Source: a virus | DNA length: 59,736 nucleotides | IMG/VR virus record: IMGVR_UViG_3300019458_000038 | Span: 1 to 59,736 of that record | Direction: 5' to 3' (one strand) | Shown: piece by piece, positions 31,174-41,203 of the stretch | Numbering within the stretch: position 1 is the first letter of the stretch | Layout: each line of letters opens with the position of its first letter | Position numbers and translations under genes: made by a program | The notes under the pieces: generated by a model | The model's database searches: none | Seen by the model: the letters and a program-made list of their open reading frames with translations, nothing else | Told to the model about the DNA's origin: nothing

Positions 31174-34113
31174 ATGACGGCCCAGAACCTCTTCAAGGCG
31201 CTGGGTGGGCACTCCTGGTTCCCGGACGCCGACTCCGTCGGGGCCCCGGAGGGCGCGCTCCTGCGGGCAGACAACGTAGTGCCAGACGAGGCCGGAGCCA
31301 TGTCAGTCAGGCTCGGGACCGGGTCCGTCTACTCCGGACTGTTCCACCAGAGGGCCCACAGCCTCTACTCTGCCGAGATCGACGGGACCATACGGCGCCT
31401 GATGTGCGTCGACAACAACCTGTACCTGAACGGGGTGGACCAGAGCGTCGTGTTCGACGGGTCTGGTGACGTCTCGTTCGCAGACGACTCATACCAGGTG
31501 TTCGCGGCCCGCGGCACGGTGAAGAAGAAGTTTGACGGGTCCGCCCTAAGGAACTGGAGCATTGCTGCCCCGGTGGCCAAGCCGACCCTGACGGCGACCA
31601 ACGCCGTCTTCTTCACCGTCGCTACTTTCCAGAACACCGAGAGTCCGGCGTTCGTGGTCAACGAGGGTACAGGCTCGTTCACTACCGGGTTCGACTCCAC
31701 CGCGAACGGAGCCATCCGGCTAGCCCCGAACCCGACGACCGGGAGGGCGTCGGCGTCTAAGAAGTTCGCCTCTGACCAGAACATGCTCAACATCTCCGGG
31801 AGCATAGGAGGAGACACCGACCTGTTCGACATGTACACGTTCTTGGAAGACCCGCGCCGGGTCGACAAGGTCACGGTCATGTTCGGGCTGAACACCGGGG
31901 ACGACCCGTTCCGAGACGACTACTACTACTTCGACTTCAGGATCAGGGAGGACGGAGAGGTCGACGTCAAGGACGAGACCGCCAACACGTCGATAGCCTA
32001 CAGCGCGGCCGCGATAAAGACCGCCACCGCCCTCACCATCAGCGACGTGACTCAAGTCAGGACCCCAGCGGACGTGTCCCGCGTCCTGAAGAGGCTCCAG
32101 AGGTTCTCCGGGCCGAGAGCCCGGGCGAGACACGACGCCTCCGAGGCGTCCCCCGCCTGGACCCACTTCTCGGTCATGCGGGGGCAGTTCAAGAGGGTCG
32201 GCGGAACACAGGGGCGGGACTGGAAGACCGTTCGCGGATTCAAGGTCGTGTACACCGTGGTCCCGGGCTCCACGGCAGTGGCCCAGTTCGACAGCGCCGT
32301 GATCCAGGGAGGAGGAGCGCGGTCCCTGACGGGGAAGTACCGTGTCTGCTACAGGTTCGTCCGCGACACCGGGAACTACGTCGAGAAGTCCCCAGTGTCC
32401 CCGCTGTCGGACGAGATCGTGCTGACCCAGCAGGCGCTCAGGGTGACCATCCCGGCCGAGGCGGTCAACGCGGCCGACCCGCAGACGAACCAGATATGGA
32501 TCTACCTGTTCGGTGGGTTCCTCGACACCTTCTATCGTTTCGCAGTGACAAGCAGCAACCCGTCCACCTCCACCCTGGCACTGGAGGAGACGGACCCGTC
32601 CGGAGACGGGTCGATAGACGCGGCCGACAGCATGAGGCACGCTGCGTACGAGCTGGCCATCGCCAGCTTCACGATCGACCCGACAGTGAGCGTCGACGTC
32701 CTGAAGGGCGAGATGGACGTTCTGGTAGAGAACATCGCACTGGAGCCAGGCGCCGTCGGGGCCCCGGATAACATCGTGGCCGTGGCCGGCCCGTGGGCGG
32801 GGAGGATGTTCGCCATCACCGAGGAGGGCTACGTCTACCCGAGCGCCTCCGACAGCCCGTCCAACTTCTCCCTGTACCACGTCCTAGACTTCAGGCCGTG
32901 GGGTGTCCCCAAGTGGGCGGTGAGGACGAACGGCGGGATCCTGGTGGGCATGACCAAGGACATAGTCCGGATAGGGGGAAGCGGCGACGAGAGCGCGGAC
33001 AGGTCTGCGGTGGACATGTTCCCGGAGCCGCTCGGAGTAGGCAACCCCCCAGTGGACGAGTCGTACTACACCGACGGGAACTCGGTCGTCTACAGAGCCG
33101 CCGACGGACTGATGCAGGTCTCAGGCGTGACGACGACGGCCGTCCCAGAGACCCAGGTGTCTCTCCTGTGGAGGGGGAAGACGAGGCACGGGGTAGAGCC
33201 GCTCAACACGGTGAGCGGGAGGTTCCGCCTGGCGGTGGACAACCACATCTTGTACATGGTGGCCCCAGAGAGCAGCGACGTCGACTCCAACGTCGTGTGG
33301 AGGTTCATGTCGGGGCGCTGGTCGAGGACGGTCTACCCACACAAAATCCTGTCCCTGTTCAGAGAGCCGGACGGGAAGATGATAGCCGGTACGGACAACG
33401 GCAGGGTCCTGGAGCTGGAGTCGGGGACGCAGGACCTCGGTCTTGGGATCCCAGTCTCAATATTGACCGCGGTCGAGGACGGCGGCAGTCCGCTCTCCAG
33501 GAAGGACCCCTTCGACCTCCAGCTCCTCTGCAACACCGGCGGGACCTTCGGGGTGGTGGAAGTGCTGCTGGACGGGTCCATCACGGCCTCACTCAGCCAG
33601 TCTTTCCAGTCCAGCGGACTCGGGGTAGCGAGGGTGGACGTGTCGTCCCTGGCTCCGTTCTTCAGGGCGCAGCTCAGGATCTCTGGCACGTTCGGGTTCG
33701 GGTTCGTCCTGAACAACTTCAACCTGAGCTACAGGCAGAGGCCACAGCAGATGATGGCCCTGGACACCGGGGCCATCCTCCCGCAAGACAACGGCGACTT
33801 GACTTGGATTCAGGAAGTCGAGTGCGACTGCATATCGCCGGTGAACCTGGAGCTCGTGCCGTACAAGGACGACGTGGCGCAGTCCCCGCTCACCATCGCC
33901 GTCACTCCAAACCGGAGGAGCATGTACAGGAGGGTAATCCCGAGGGGCCTCAAGGCGCGCAGGCCGAGGCTGCTGATCAGGACGACCAACCCCAGCGGTA
34001 CCGGAAACATAGGGTTCGAGCCGTACTCCGTCAGGGTCAGGACCAGGGGTTCTGGCAACGACAGGTCGGAGCACAAGTGGGTACAGGTCTGGCCGGTAGG
34101 GCAGCACGCCTAG
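31174..34113 (+). CDS. large tail nozzle-like structural protein, 979 aa
   Basis: ATG start. Begins KALGGHSWFPDADSVGAPEG and runs as a long strand-rich protein with propeller-like repeats (AGRMFAITEEGYVYPSASDS, VYRAADGLMQVSGVT, LSLFREPDGKMIAGTDNGRV). Size, content and place after adaptors and before ejection-type proteins fit a T7-gp12-like nozzle or a similar tail hub. The assignment rests on architecture, not on a specific motif. Confidence 0.55.
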   Translation: MTAQNLFKALGGHSWFPDADSVGAPEGALLRADNVVPDEAGAMSVRLGTGSVYSGLFHQRAHSLYSAEIDGTIRRLMCVDNNLYLNGVDQSVVFDGSGDVSFADDSYQVFAARGTVKKKFDGSALRNWSIAAPVAKPTLTATNAVFFTVATFQNTESPAFVVNEGTGSFTTGFDSTANGAIRLAPNPTTGRASASKKFASDQNMLNISGSIGGDTDLFDMYTFLEDPRRVDKVTVMFGLNTGDDPFRDDYYYFDFRIREDGEVDVKDETANTSIAYSAAAIKTATALTISDVTQVRTPADVSRVLKRLQRFSGPRARARHDASEASPAWTHFSVMRGQFKRVGGTQGRDWKTVRGFKVVYTVVPGSTAVAQFDSAVIQGGGARSLTGKYRVCYRFVRDTGNYVEKSPVSPLSDEIVLTQQALRVTIPAEAVNAADPQTNQIWIYLFGGFLDTFYRFAVTSSNPSTSTLALEETDPSGDGSIDAADSMRHAAYELAIASFTIDPTVSVDVLKGEMDVLVENIALEPGAVGAPDNIVAVAGPWAGRMFAITEEGYVYPSASDSPSNFSLYHVLDFRPWGVPKWAVRTNGGILVGMTKDIVRIGGSGDESADRSAVDMFPEPLGVGNPPVDESYYTDGNSVVYRAADGLMQVSGVTTTAVPETQVSLLWRGKTRHGVEPLNTVSGRFRLAVDNHILYMVAPESSDVDSNVVWRFMSGRWSRTVYPHKILSLFREPDGKMIAGTDNGRVLELESGTQDLGLGIPVSILTAVEDGGSPLSRKDPFDLQLLCNTGGTFGVVEVLLDGSITASLSQSFQSSGLGVARVDVSSLAPFFRAQLRISGTFGFGFVLNNFNLSYRQRPQQMMALDTGAILPQDNGDLTWIQEVECDCISPVNLELVPYKDDVAQSPLTIAVTPNRRSMYRRVIPRGLKARRPRLLIRTTNPSGTGNIGFEPYSVRVRTRGSGNDRSEHKWVQVWPVGQHA

Positions 34114-34121
34114 CACCAGGA

Positions 34122-34136
34122 GGGCTCCAGGAGCCC
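34122..34136 (+). terminator. GC-rich inverted repeat after the nozzle-like gene
   Basis: GGGCTCC-A-GGAGCCC, 8 nt after the stop. The 124-nt gap (34114-34237) holds no ORF. No U-tract follows. Confidence 0.4.
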
Positions 34137-34237
34137 CAGGATCGCCTGAGAGCGCCTGGCAGGGCCTGTCCCGGCTCCCACCCCTCTCCGTGGGATAGAA
34201 GCCGCCAGTCGGCCAGCAGCCCACTCTGCGAGGGGTC

Positions 34238-35209
34238 TTGATACTACCCACGGACGCACCGGTCTCCGTCCAGCGAGCGCTGAAGGACCTCGAGACCAGG
34301 ATAAAACACCTTGAGCGGCCGGAGAGCCAAGACCAGCCGGTCGACGCAGAAGCTCGCCTGCTAGAGCTTGAGCGAGTCGCGAGGAACTTGTCCGTCAAGC
34401 CACAGTGGCAAGACCCGAACGACGTGTTCCCGGGGGGCCAGGTGAGCAAGGAGTCCCTGCTCTCCCAGTCCGTCGACGGGGGGGTGTCGTTAGACGCCGG
34501 AGGTTGGGACTTGAGGCTGACGTCAGCGCTCAAGCTGATCCTAGAGAGCGGATACGACATAAGACTGGTCCCAGGAGACGGGAGCACTCCGCCCACACCG
34601 ACCGCAGACAGGGGTGGGGGGGCCGTGCAGAGCGCAAGCGGTCACCTCGGAGCAGTATTTCTCGACGGAGACGTGAACGTGCTGGGGACCCTGTTCGGAG
34701 CCGTGGACCAGTTCCGGCTGTCCGGGCAGAACGTCCTCGGGGTGGGGTTCTCGTCCGTGCAGGCGAACGTCTCCACGACCGAGACAGAAATGACCCGGTA
34801 CGGGAAGATCATCGAAGCCGGCCTGTGCGCAGGCAGCAAGATACTAGTGCTTGGGGTCGTCTCTCTAGCCAACAACACGAACACCAAGACCGTGCGTCTG
34901 TATGTGGGGGGTGGGACTGGCGTGACCGTGTTCTCCTCAGCGTCCGCCGTAGCAGGCCACGTAGGGATCTTCTTCATGATCATCACGGTCAGGACTCCTA
35001 CCGGGGGAGCCCTGCAGGGCTTCTACCTCAGGAACGCGGCCAGCGGCGCGGCTCCGGAGACTATCCTCAAGAACGACGTAGTAGGCACAGTGGACTGGAG
35101 GACCAACCAGCTCCTCAAGCTGACCGCCCAGGGCGGAGCGTCTACAGACGTGACTGTCGCTGACTACTCCGTGATGGTGTTCAGGGCCTCGGACGGGAGG
35201 CTAGTGTGA
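34238..35209 (+). CDS. tail fibre/appendage-like protein, 323 aa
   Basis: TTG start with GAGGGGTC just upstream. N-terminal helical coiled coil (VQRALKDLETRIKHLERPES, EARLLELERVARNL) followed by beta-structured repeats and a C-terminal sandwich (VRLYVGGGTGVTVFSSASAV, NQLLKLTAQGGASTDVTVAD). Coiled coil followed by a beta head is usual for trimeric fibres or appendages. Confidence 0.6.
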   Translation: MILPTDAPVSVQRALKDLETRIKHLERPESQDQPVDAEARLLELERVARNLSVKPQWQDPNDVFPGGQVSKESLLSQSVDGGVSLDAGGWDLRLTSALKLILESGYDIRLVPGDGSTPPTPTADRGGGAVQSASGHLGAVFLDGDVNVLGTLFGAVDQFRLSGQNVLGVGFSSVQANVSTTETEMTRYGKIIEAGLCAGSKILVLGVVSLANNTNTKTVRLYVGGGTGVTVFSSASAVAGHVGIFFMIITVRTPTGGALQGFYLRNAASGAAPETILKNDVVGTVDWRTNQLLKLTAQGGASTDVTVADYSVMVFRASDGRLV

Positions 35210-35580
35210 GCATGGAGTACCGCGCCCTGGGGCGCGACGAGTACGAGAAGATCCCGAGCGAAGCTCTCGACGGGATGAAGATGCCGGACACAGGGCTGGT
35301 GTTCGCGGCGGTAGACGAGGCTGGAGGAGTGGCCGCCATATGGGCTATGATACCTGTGGTGCACCTCGAGCCGTTGTGGATAAGTGCGGAGCACAGGAAG
35401 TCGCCGACCATCATACGGAGGCTCTGGAACTTGGTGTCCGACGCGATGTCCGCGATGGGGCTGAAGGCAGCGGTAGCCGTCATCTTGGACTCTAAGGTAG
35501 AAACCAGGAGGGTGGCGGACTGGCTCGGGGCCGAGGAGCTGCCTGGTCGAGTCTTCATGGTCACCCCGGGGAGGAAATAG
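35206..35580 (+). CDS. GNAT-like acetyltransferase/T7-gp13-like protein, 124 aa
   Basis: GTG 35206 overlaps the upstream stop (ATG 35212 is an alternative). Features of a GNAT fold: GVAAIWAMIPV strand, a PLWISAEHRKSP acceptor-like loop, then helix IIRRLWNLVSDAMSAMGLK and a closing LGAEELPGRVFMV. Small GNAT-fold proteins stand before internal virion protein genes in T7-like phages; this order supports a podovirus-like ejection module. Confidence 0.6.
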   Translation: MSMEYRALGRDEYEKIPSEALDGMKMPDTGLVFAAVDEAGGVAAIWAMIPVVHLEPLWISAEHRKSPTIIRRLWNLVSDAMSAMGLKAAVAVILDSKVETRRVADWLGAEELPGRVFMVTPGRK

Positions 35581-35582
35581 AG

Positions 35583-36587
35583 ATGCCGGCAGGAGCAGCA
35601 ATACCCGCAGCAATCGGACTGGCAGGAGCAGGCGCCAGTGCCGTCGGAGCGCACCGCGCGAGGCAGCAGCAGCAGCAGCAGTTCAAGCAGCAGCAGCGCC
35701 AGTCCGGACTTGACCGCTCCGACCTCCAGCAGTTCCAGAACTTGGTATCTGGCCTGTTCGGCCTCCCGTTCCAGCAGCAGGTGACCGGCAAGTTCGGTCC
35801 TGGAGCTTACGGAGGTGGGATCGACACTGCTCTCGGGGTCGGGTCCGCAAGCCAGGGAGGGTCGGCCCTAGGCGGAGCGGTCGGCGGAGGGCCGCTGGGG
35901 GGACTCCTGTTCGGGCCGAGGACTTCCACGACCAGGACTTCCGGAGGCACGACGACGGACATGCTCACCGCCCCGGAGATAGCGGAGCAGTTCAAGCCGG
36001 ACATATCGAACCTACAGCAGGTGCTCAGGGGCCGACTGTCCGAAGGCGGAGCTCTTCCGGCGGGGTTCGCCGAGACCAGGGCCCAGGACATCAACCGCGC
36101 CTTCGCCGGTCCGGAGGCTGCCGAGAGGAACAGGGCGGCCAGGCTAGGCGGAGGGCTCGGTCCGGTGAGCGCAGCCGGCCGAGAGCGCGCTGGAGCCCTG
36201 GCCCGGCTCCCAGTCGAACTGGAGGAGATGCGCAGGTCTCGGGAGACCGAGGACATCGGTCTGTCAGAGAGGCTCGCCCAGACGTTCGGGCTAGGCCAGA
36301 GGCAGCGGGGGACGACCAGGACTTCCGGACTCACTGAGGCGACCGGCCCGGCCGACATCGGGTCCATCCTGAGCGTCCTGGGACTGCTGGCTCCGCAGCC
36401 GCGCCCGATCGTACAGCCTCCTCCGGCAGGTCCCAGCCCGCTGGCTTCTGGTATAGGGGCCGGAGCCAACATCTTCTCCTCACTCTACCCGCTCTTCGGT
36501 GGAGGCGGAGGGATAGGAGGTGGAGTCCCTGGAGCCGCGACGCCCCCCCTCGGGGACCTCATGAGGGCAGGAGTCTTCCCGGGATAG
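35583..36587 (+). CDS. internal virion/DNA-ejection protein candidate (gp14-like), 334 aa
   Basis: N-terminus AAIPAAIGLAGAGASAVGAH is an Ala/Gly-rich hydrophobic helix followed by RQQQQQQFKQQQ, exactly the opening style of T7-gp14-type proteins that form an outer-membrane or tail pore during ejection. The remainder is Gly/Pro/Ala-rich with helices. The first of three large late proteins in a row. Confidence 0.55.
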   Translation: MPAGAAIPAAIGLAGAGASAVGAHRARQQQQQQFKQQQRQSGLDRSDLQQFQNLVSGLFGLPFQQQVTGKFGPGAYGGGIDTALGVGSASQGGSALGGAVGGGPLGGLLFGPRTSTTRTSGGTTTDMLTAPEIAEQFKPDISNLQQVLRGRLSEGGALPAGFAETRAQDINRAFAGPEAAERNRAARLGGGLGPVSAAGRERAGALARLPVELEEMRRSRETEDIGLSERLAQTFGLGQRQRGTTRTSGLTEATGPADIGSILSVLGLLAPQPRPIVQPPPAGPSPLASGIGAGANIFSSLYPLFGGGGGIGGGVPGAATPPLGDLMRAGVFPG

Positions 36588-36590
36588 CGG

Positions 36591-38141
36591 ATGGCGACTC
36601 GTCCTCCCATCATCCCGTTCGCAGCCTACGGGACCCAGCGAGACCCGAGGGACTCCCTCGGTGGGGCGCTGAGCCACGCCTTCGGCTCGGTGTTCTTGGC
36701 GAGGCAGGAGAAAGAAGACCGGGAGAGGGAGAAGCAGGACCGTGAGTTCGACCAGGCGAAGAAGAAGCTGGAGATGGAGACGCTCCAGCACCGCCTCAGG
36801 GGGATGAAGCTGGGGGCCAAGATGGACGCCCTGGAGATGGCCACCCAGGGGGCGCTGGCGACAGGAGAGAGGGAGCTGTCCAGGGCCCCGCAAGAACTTG
36901 TCGAGGCCGCGACGAAGGAGAGGCAGTTCCCGGCCCCGGTAGGCCCCCCGTCCGAACTGGGGCTGCCAGCGCTCCCGAAGGTCCAGATCCCAGGAGTAGA
37001 GGAGTTCGGGATACAGCCCAGGGAAGCGAGCCCGGTCGAAGAGGCCCTCACCGCCAGGGTGTCGACCGAGCGCGAGGCCGCGAGGGCGTTCGCGGAGAGG
37101 CTGTTCCAGGAGGGGCAGGTAGCGGAAGAGAGGGCCAGGATCGAGGCGAAGTACAGGAAGCCTCCTAGCGTCGGGACGTTCAAGCCGGTGCTGGACAAGC
37201 AGACTGGAGAGACCGTCCTCAGGACGGATGAGCAGATCGCGTCAGACCCGGGGAGGTTCGGTCCGAAGCCAGAGCCCCAGAAGGGGACGGAGTTGGCCAC
37301 CGCCGCCTGGGACAAGATCATCGCACAGGTCCCGGAGGGACAGGACGTCCCCACAGGAGAAGACTTCCTGAGGCTCATCCCGATCAGCGAGAGGAACCTG
37401 GTGAAGGGCATAGCCGACTACACCCTGGACCCGGCGAAGGTGGCGTCGATCAGGTCCGGAGAGAGGCAGCACATCATCGACATGACGAAGCAGTTCGACC
37501 CGAGCTTCGACATGAGCCAGTACCAGGCCAGGGCCGGATTCCTCAAGGAGCTGAAGTCCAGCCGAAGGGGGACGGCCGGAGGAAACATCATCTCTCTGGA
37601 GACGTCCGTAAAGCACCTCGCGGACCTGAAGAAGGCGTCGGACGAACTAGAGAACTTCCCGGTCCCGATCCTGAACAGGATCAAGAACGTCGGCCTGGCC
37701 CAGACCACAGGTGACCCAAGGCTGGCCTCGTTCAAGACCGCCGCGACTGGAGTCGAGGGCGAACTGGCGGCCGTGTTCAAGGGCATGGGTGCGACCGACC
37801 AGGAGATCAGGCAGTGGAGGGCCGTGTTCGACGCGTCGAACTCCCCGGCGCAGATCAGGGCCGCCATCCAGCAGGCGGTCAACCTTCTAGCCGGAAGGGT
37901 CGAGGCCATCCAGAACCAGTACGAGAGGGTAATGGGAGGACCACCGAAGGAACCTCTGCTGAAGAAGTCCACGCTCAAGAAGCTCGGAGACCTCGGGATC
38001 GACGTGAGCCACCTCCTTCCTGAATCAGAGGCGTTCGAGGTCGGCAGGTTCAAAGTCAGGGTGCCAGAAGCATCGGGGGCGGTCACCCCGAGAGGGGAGC
38101 TGTACGAAGTAGGACAATTCAAGGTCAGGGTGAAGCCCTAG
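36591..38141 (+). CDS. large helical ejection-type protein, 516 aa
   Basis: ATG 4 nt after the previous stop. Strongly helical and charged from residue 35 (RQEKEDREREKQDREFDQAK) with regions of long amphipathic helices (LKELKSSRRGTAGGNIISLE, EIRQWRAVFDASNSPAQIRA). The end repeats EVGRFKVRVPE / EVGQFKVRVKP. Fits the middle (gp15-like) protein of an ejection complex by order and size. Confidence 0.5.
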   Translation: MATRPPIIPFAAYGTQRDPRDSLGGALSHAFGSVFLARQEKEDREREKQDREFDQAKKKLEMETLQHRLRGMKLGAKMDALEMATQGALATGERELSRAPQELVEAATKERQFPAPVGPPSELGLPALPKVQIPGVEEFGIQPREASPVEEALTARVSTEREAARAFAERLFQEGQVAEERARIEAKYRKPPSVGTFKPVLDKQTGETVLRTDEQIASDPGRFGPKPEPQKGTELATAAWDKIIAQVPEGQDVPTGEDFLRLIPISERNLVKGIADYTLDPAKVASIRSGERQHIIDMTKQFDPSFDMSQYQARAGFLKELKSSRRGTAGGNIISLETSVKHLADLKKASDELENFPVPILNRIKNVGLAQTTGDPRLASFKTAATGVEGELAAVFKGMGATDQEIRQWRAVFDASNSPAQIRAAIQQAVNLLAGRVEAIQNQYERVMGGPPKEPLLKKSTLKKLGDLGIDVSHLLPESEAFEVGRFKVRVPEASGAVTPRGELYEVGQFKVRVKP

Positions 38142-41069
38142 ATGCCAACCTACGAGGTGACATCTCCAGACGGGAGAGCGATCGAGATCACAGGGCCGAC
38201 TCCGCCGACCCAGAGAGAACTGGAGAGGATCTTCTCTTCCGTCTATTTGAAAGACGTTGTGACCAAGCAGGCGGACGTCGCCGCTGGTCGTGCGTCGGAG
38301 CGGTCCAAGCCCGCGCGGAGCATAATCCCGGCAGCAGAAGAGCTGGCGTCCGGGGGGACGTCAGCACTGGAGTCTGTTGGACTGTCGTCTCCGACAGCTC
38401 GTGGCCTGACGAAGGGAGTGCTGGCGGCCGGACCTGACATAGCCAGGACGTTGTTCCCACAACTGGCGAGTGGCCTGCCGGGAGCAGCTATGAGGCTCGC
38501 CGAAGAAGCGGCCGAACCGACCAGTGGTGAAGAGGCCGGACAGTTGGCCGGACGCATCGGGACTAACGTCATCGCCACGTCGCCAGGCTTTGGGCTCGGG
38601 TCCGGAGCGACCGGAGTATTTCCTATGCTCGCCCGGGGGACCAAGATCGGCGCTACGGCCACCCTCGGAGGAATGGTCGGTTCAGACGTCGGAGGGAGGG
38701 TCGCCGGGACTCCCGGAGCGGTCGCTGGAGGACTGATCGGCGGCATTGCAGGAGGCAAGCTTGGGTCCGGGCGCGCTTCCGTGCCAGACATCGCTGAGGC
38801 TGTCCCAGGCAAGGTCGGGTATCTAGCTCGACTCTACAAATTGTTCTCACCGAAGAAAGCAGAACCTACTGTACCCGATCCGGGAACCCGCGAGTGGCTC
38901 ATCCAGGAGTTCATGGCGGGGAGGGCTCGGTTCGGGCCCAGGAGCCCGCTCGGGGAGATGACAAGGGCCGAAGCTGAGGTGTGGGCAGGCAGGGCGCTGC
39001 AGGCAGAACGCCAGGGATTGACTGGTATGCAGGCCAGACCGCGCAGGACGGACACCGCCCCAACGATGAGGCCGACAGGGAAGCCGGCCAGGGAGGGAGC
39101 ACCACCGGTCCAAGAGACTACCTCCCGCTCGGGCGCAGCCTCACGCGGAGGTGATCTGTTTGACGAGGCCGCACGTTTCGTTAGACGGGAGGGCCAAGCT
39201 ACGAGCGGCATGCTTCAGCGCCGGTTCAGCATCGGCTTCTCCAAAGCCACTGATCTGCTAGATCGACTGGAGCGTGGCGGGATCGTAGGGCCAGCCACCG
39301 GAGACGCACCGCGCGTTGTAAATCCGTCTCTATCCCCACCGCTGGCTAAGGCAGCGCTCCCCGAACCGGCCCCATCTGTCCCAGCCGCCCCAGGGAAGGC
39401 GATGGAGGAGATGTTCGGAAGGGCGGCGGCTGCGACTCGCAGGGGCGAGAGCCCGAAGCCAAGCATCATGGACCTCTTCAGGACGGAGAGGTCACCCAAA
39501 GGTAGGCTGGTCCTGCCGGAGCGCCCCGGCCTGACCCCAGTCGAGAGGAGTGGCATCTCCTCCAAGGGGTTCAGGAGCTACGGCTACGACCCAGAGCAGA
39601 GGGTCATGGAAGTGGAGAGGCCGGACGGGTCCCTGTACAGGATCCACGGGGTGACCCCTAAAGAGGCCGCCGCCGTTGAGGGAGCCAAGAGTCGTGGCGC
39701 GGCGATACTAGCCCTGGAGAGAAAGTACCCGTCCACCAGAGAGGGGACGGCGCCTCCTTCTATAGAGGCCAAGTTCGCCGAGGTCGAGGCCGGAGCCAAG
39801 CCTGGCCCGCCCCTCCTCAAGTCCCTCTCCAGGAGACGGCCCCGCCCAAAAGGTCCAGCCCCCGCTGAGGGGGGCGAGCAGGTTGACCTCGAAGCGCAGC
39901 TCCGGGCGTCCATCGAGGCTGCGAAGAAGAACCGTCCGCTAGCTAAGATCACCCCTGAGCAGGCTGCCAAGCCAGGAGCTCAGGTGGTCGGGGCCGGGAA
40001 AGAACTGATACCTCCAGAGAAAGCCCTGAGCGCCTCCGCCGCGGAGGGTCTGTTCGCCGCTCCGCGCAAGTCTCCGTTGGTTGAAGACGTGACGGTTCCG
40101 CGCCCAAAATGGAACGAGTCTCCAGTCGAGGCCGTGTACAAGGTGCCGTGGCGCCAGGGTGGAGAGTACCAAGCACCAGGAGCTTCGTACGGCCAAACTC
40201 CTCCGAAGAAACTGCTGGCATCCTTCACGGATCCTGTCGGCTATACAGTCCGGATCGTGGGCGGAGTGAAGAAGGGCCAAGAGACGGCCATGGGAGTCCG
40301 CAGGTACGGGACCATACGAATCTACGATCCCGCGGGGAATAACGTGCGGTCAGGATACTTCATGGGCTGGCCTGAGCCTCACTGGAACATGAGCCTCAAG
40401 CATTACAACAGACTGCCCTGGGAGCGGAAGGCGCTGCTGGAAGTCATGGAGCAGGCCACCAGGTACAAGTCGCTGCGCGAGCAGTTCGAGAACCTGGCGC
40501 CGCCCTCCTACAGGAGGCTTGGAACTTTCGTTGGCGAATGGGAGCGCACTGAGGCCGACCGCTTCAGCAACATGCTCAACATCGCGCTCAACCGGATCCG
40601 CCCGAGGCTTAAGTTCGTCTTCGGAGAGACGAAGCCGACGAGGGTACGAATAGGGAAAAACGGCTCCACAGTCCCTCATTACGACAGGCGCTCCGACACG
40701 ATCGTCTTCTCGCCGAAGTCGATCAGGGAAGGGACTCCTGAATATGTTGCGGACACCCTACTCCACGAACTCGCACACCAGAAGGCGACGCACGACTTCG
40801 GGACCAGTCTCCCAGGGAAAGAGAGTTTTGGACCGGCCACACTGTTCACCCAGAGAGGGAAGCAGATCATCGCCGAGCCAATGACCGAACATACCGACGT
40901 GAACCTCCCGAAGCGCCGCGGACTCTCGGCGACAGAATCAGCCTTCATGAACGCTTTCGAGGCTCTCAAGAACGATCCGATCGTGCAGAAGACGATACGC
41001 GAACTGATAGCGAACCTGAGACGCTCGGGGCTCTCCAAAGGTGGCCAAATCGTGCCCGGCCAGGCTTAG
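38142..41069 (+). CDS. giant virion protein with FtsK-gamma-like winged helix and HELAH peptidase motif, 975 aa
   Basis: ATG directly after the previous stop. N-terminus YEVTSPDGRAIEITGPTPPT is common at the start of large phage ejection proteins. Residues about 335-395 (LFDEAARFVRREGQATSGML, QRRFSIGFSKATDLLDRLER, GGIVGP) match the FtsK/SpoIIIE gamma domain that reads KOPS sites. Residues 875-879 are HELAH in a YVADTLLHELAHQKATHD context, a zinc metallopeptidase. Likely enters with DNA or acts in the prohead; both domain calls are by eye. Confidence 0.6.
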   Translation: MPTYEVTSPDGRAIEITGPTPPTQRELERIFSSVYLKDVVTKQADVAAGRASERSKPARSIIPAAEELASGGTSALESVGLSSPTARGLTKGVLAAGPDIARTLFPQLASGLPGAAMRLAEEAAEPTSGEEAGQLAGRIGTNVIATSPGFGLGSGATGVFPMLARGTKIGATATLGGMVGSDVGGRVAGTPGAVAGGLIGGIAGGKLGSGRASVPDIAEAVPGKVGYLARLYKLFSPKKAEPTVPDPGTREWLIQEFMAGRARFGPRSPLGEMTRAEAEVWAGRALQAERQGLTGMQARPRRTDTAPTMRPTGKPAREGAPPVQETTSRSGAASRGGDLFDEAARFVRREGQATSGMLQRRFSIGFSKATDLLDRLERGGIVGPATGDAPRVVNPSLSPPLAKAALPEPAPSVPAAPGKAMEEMFGRAAAATRRGESPKPSIMDLFRTERSPKGRLVLPERPGLTPVERSGISSKGFRSYGYDPEQRVMEVERPDGSLYRIHGVTPKEAAAVEGAKSRGAAILALERKYPSTREGTAPPSIEAKFAEVEAGAKPGPPLLKSLSRRRPRPKGPAPAEGGEQVDLEAQLRASIEAAKKNRPLAKITPEQAAKPGAQVVGAGKELIPPEKALSASAAEGLFAAPRKSPLVEDVTVPRPKWNESPVEAVYKVPWRQGGEYQAPGASYGQTPPKKLLASFTDPVGYTVRIVGGVKKGQETAMGVRRYGTIRIYDPAGNNVRSGYFMGWPEPHWNMSLKHYNRLPWERKALLEVMEQATRYKSLREQFENLAPPSYRRLGTFVGEWERTEADRFSNMLNIALNRIRPRLKFVFGETKPTRVRIGKNGSTVPHYDRRSDTIVFSPKSIREGTPEYVADTLLHELAHQKATHDFGTSLPGKESFGPATLFTQRGKQIIAEPMTEHTDVNLPKRRGLSATESAFMNAFEALKNDPIVQKTIRELIANLRRSGLSKGGQIVPGQA

Positions 41070-41088
41070 CTCCGGCCCGAACACGAGT

Positions 41089-41115
41089 GGACGGCAACGT
41101 CTGTCCAGTCCGTCC
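41089..41115. terminator. hairpin between convergent operons
   Basis: GGACGG (41089-41094) pairs with CCGTCC (41110-41115), between the plus-strand stop at 41069 and the 3' end of the minus-strand tRNA array at 41128. It could end transcription from both sides. Confidence 0.4.
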
Positions 41116-41127
41116 AAGAAGTAGGGT

Positions 41128-41203
41128 TGGCCGGGGCGCCAGGAGTCGAACCTGGACTGGCCGGGGGTCAAAGCCCCGCGCGCTGCCGTTACGCTACGCC
41201 CCG
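41128..41203 (-). tRNA. tRNA-Gln (TTG)
   Basis: Acceptor CGGGGCG/CGCCCCG, anticodon loop CTTTGAC, canonical T-loop TTCGACT, encoded G-CCA. Last gene of the array in transcription order. Confidence 0.9.

Noticed and set aside
31720-32880. Minus-strand frame of about 386 codons inside the nozzle-like gene
   Set aside because: Mirror of codon bias; lies wholly inside a 979-aa plus-strand gene.
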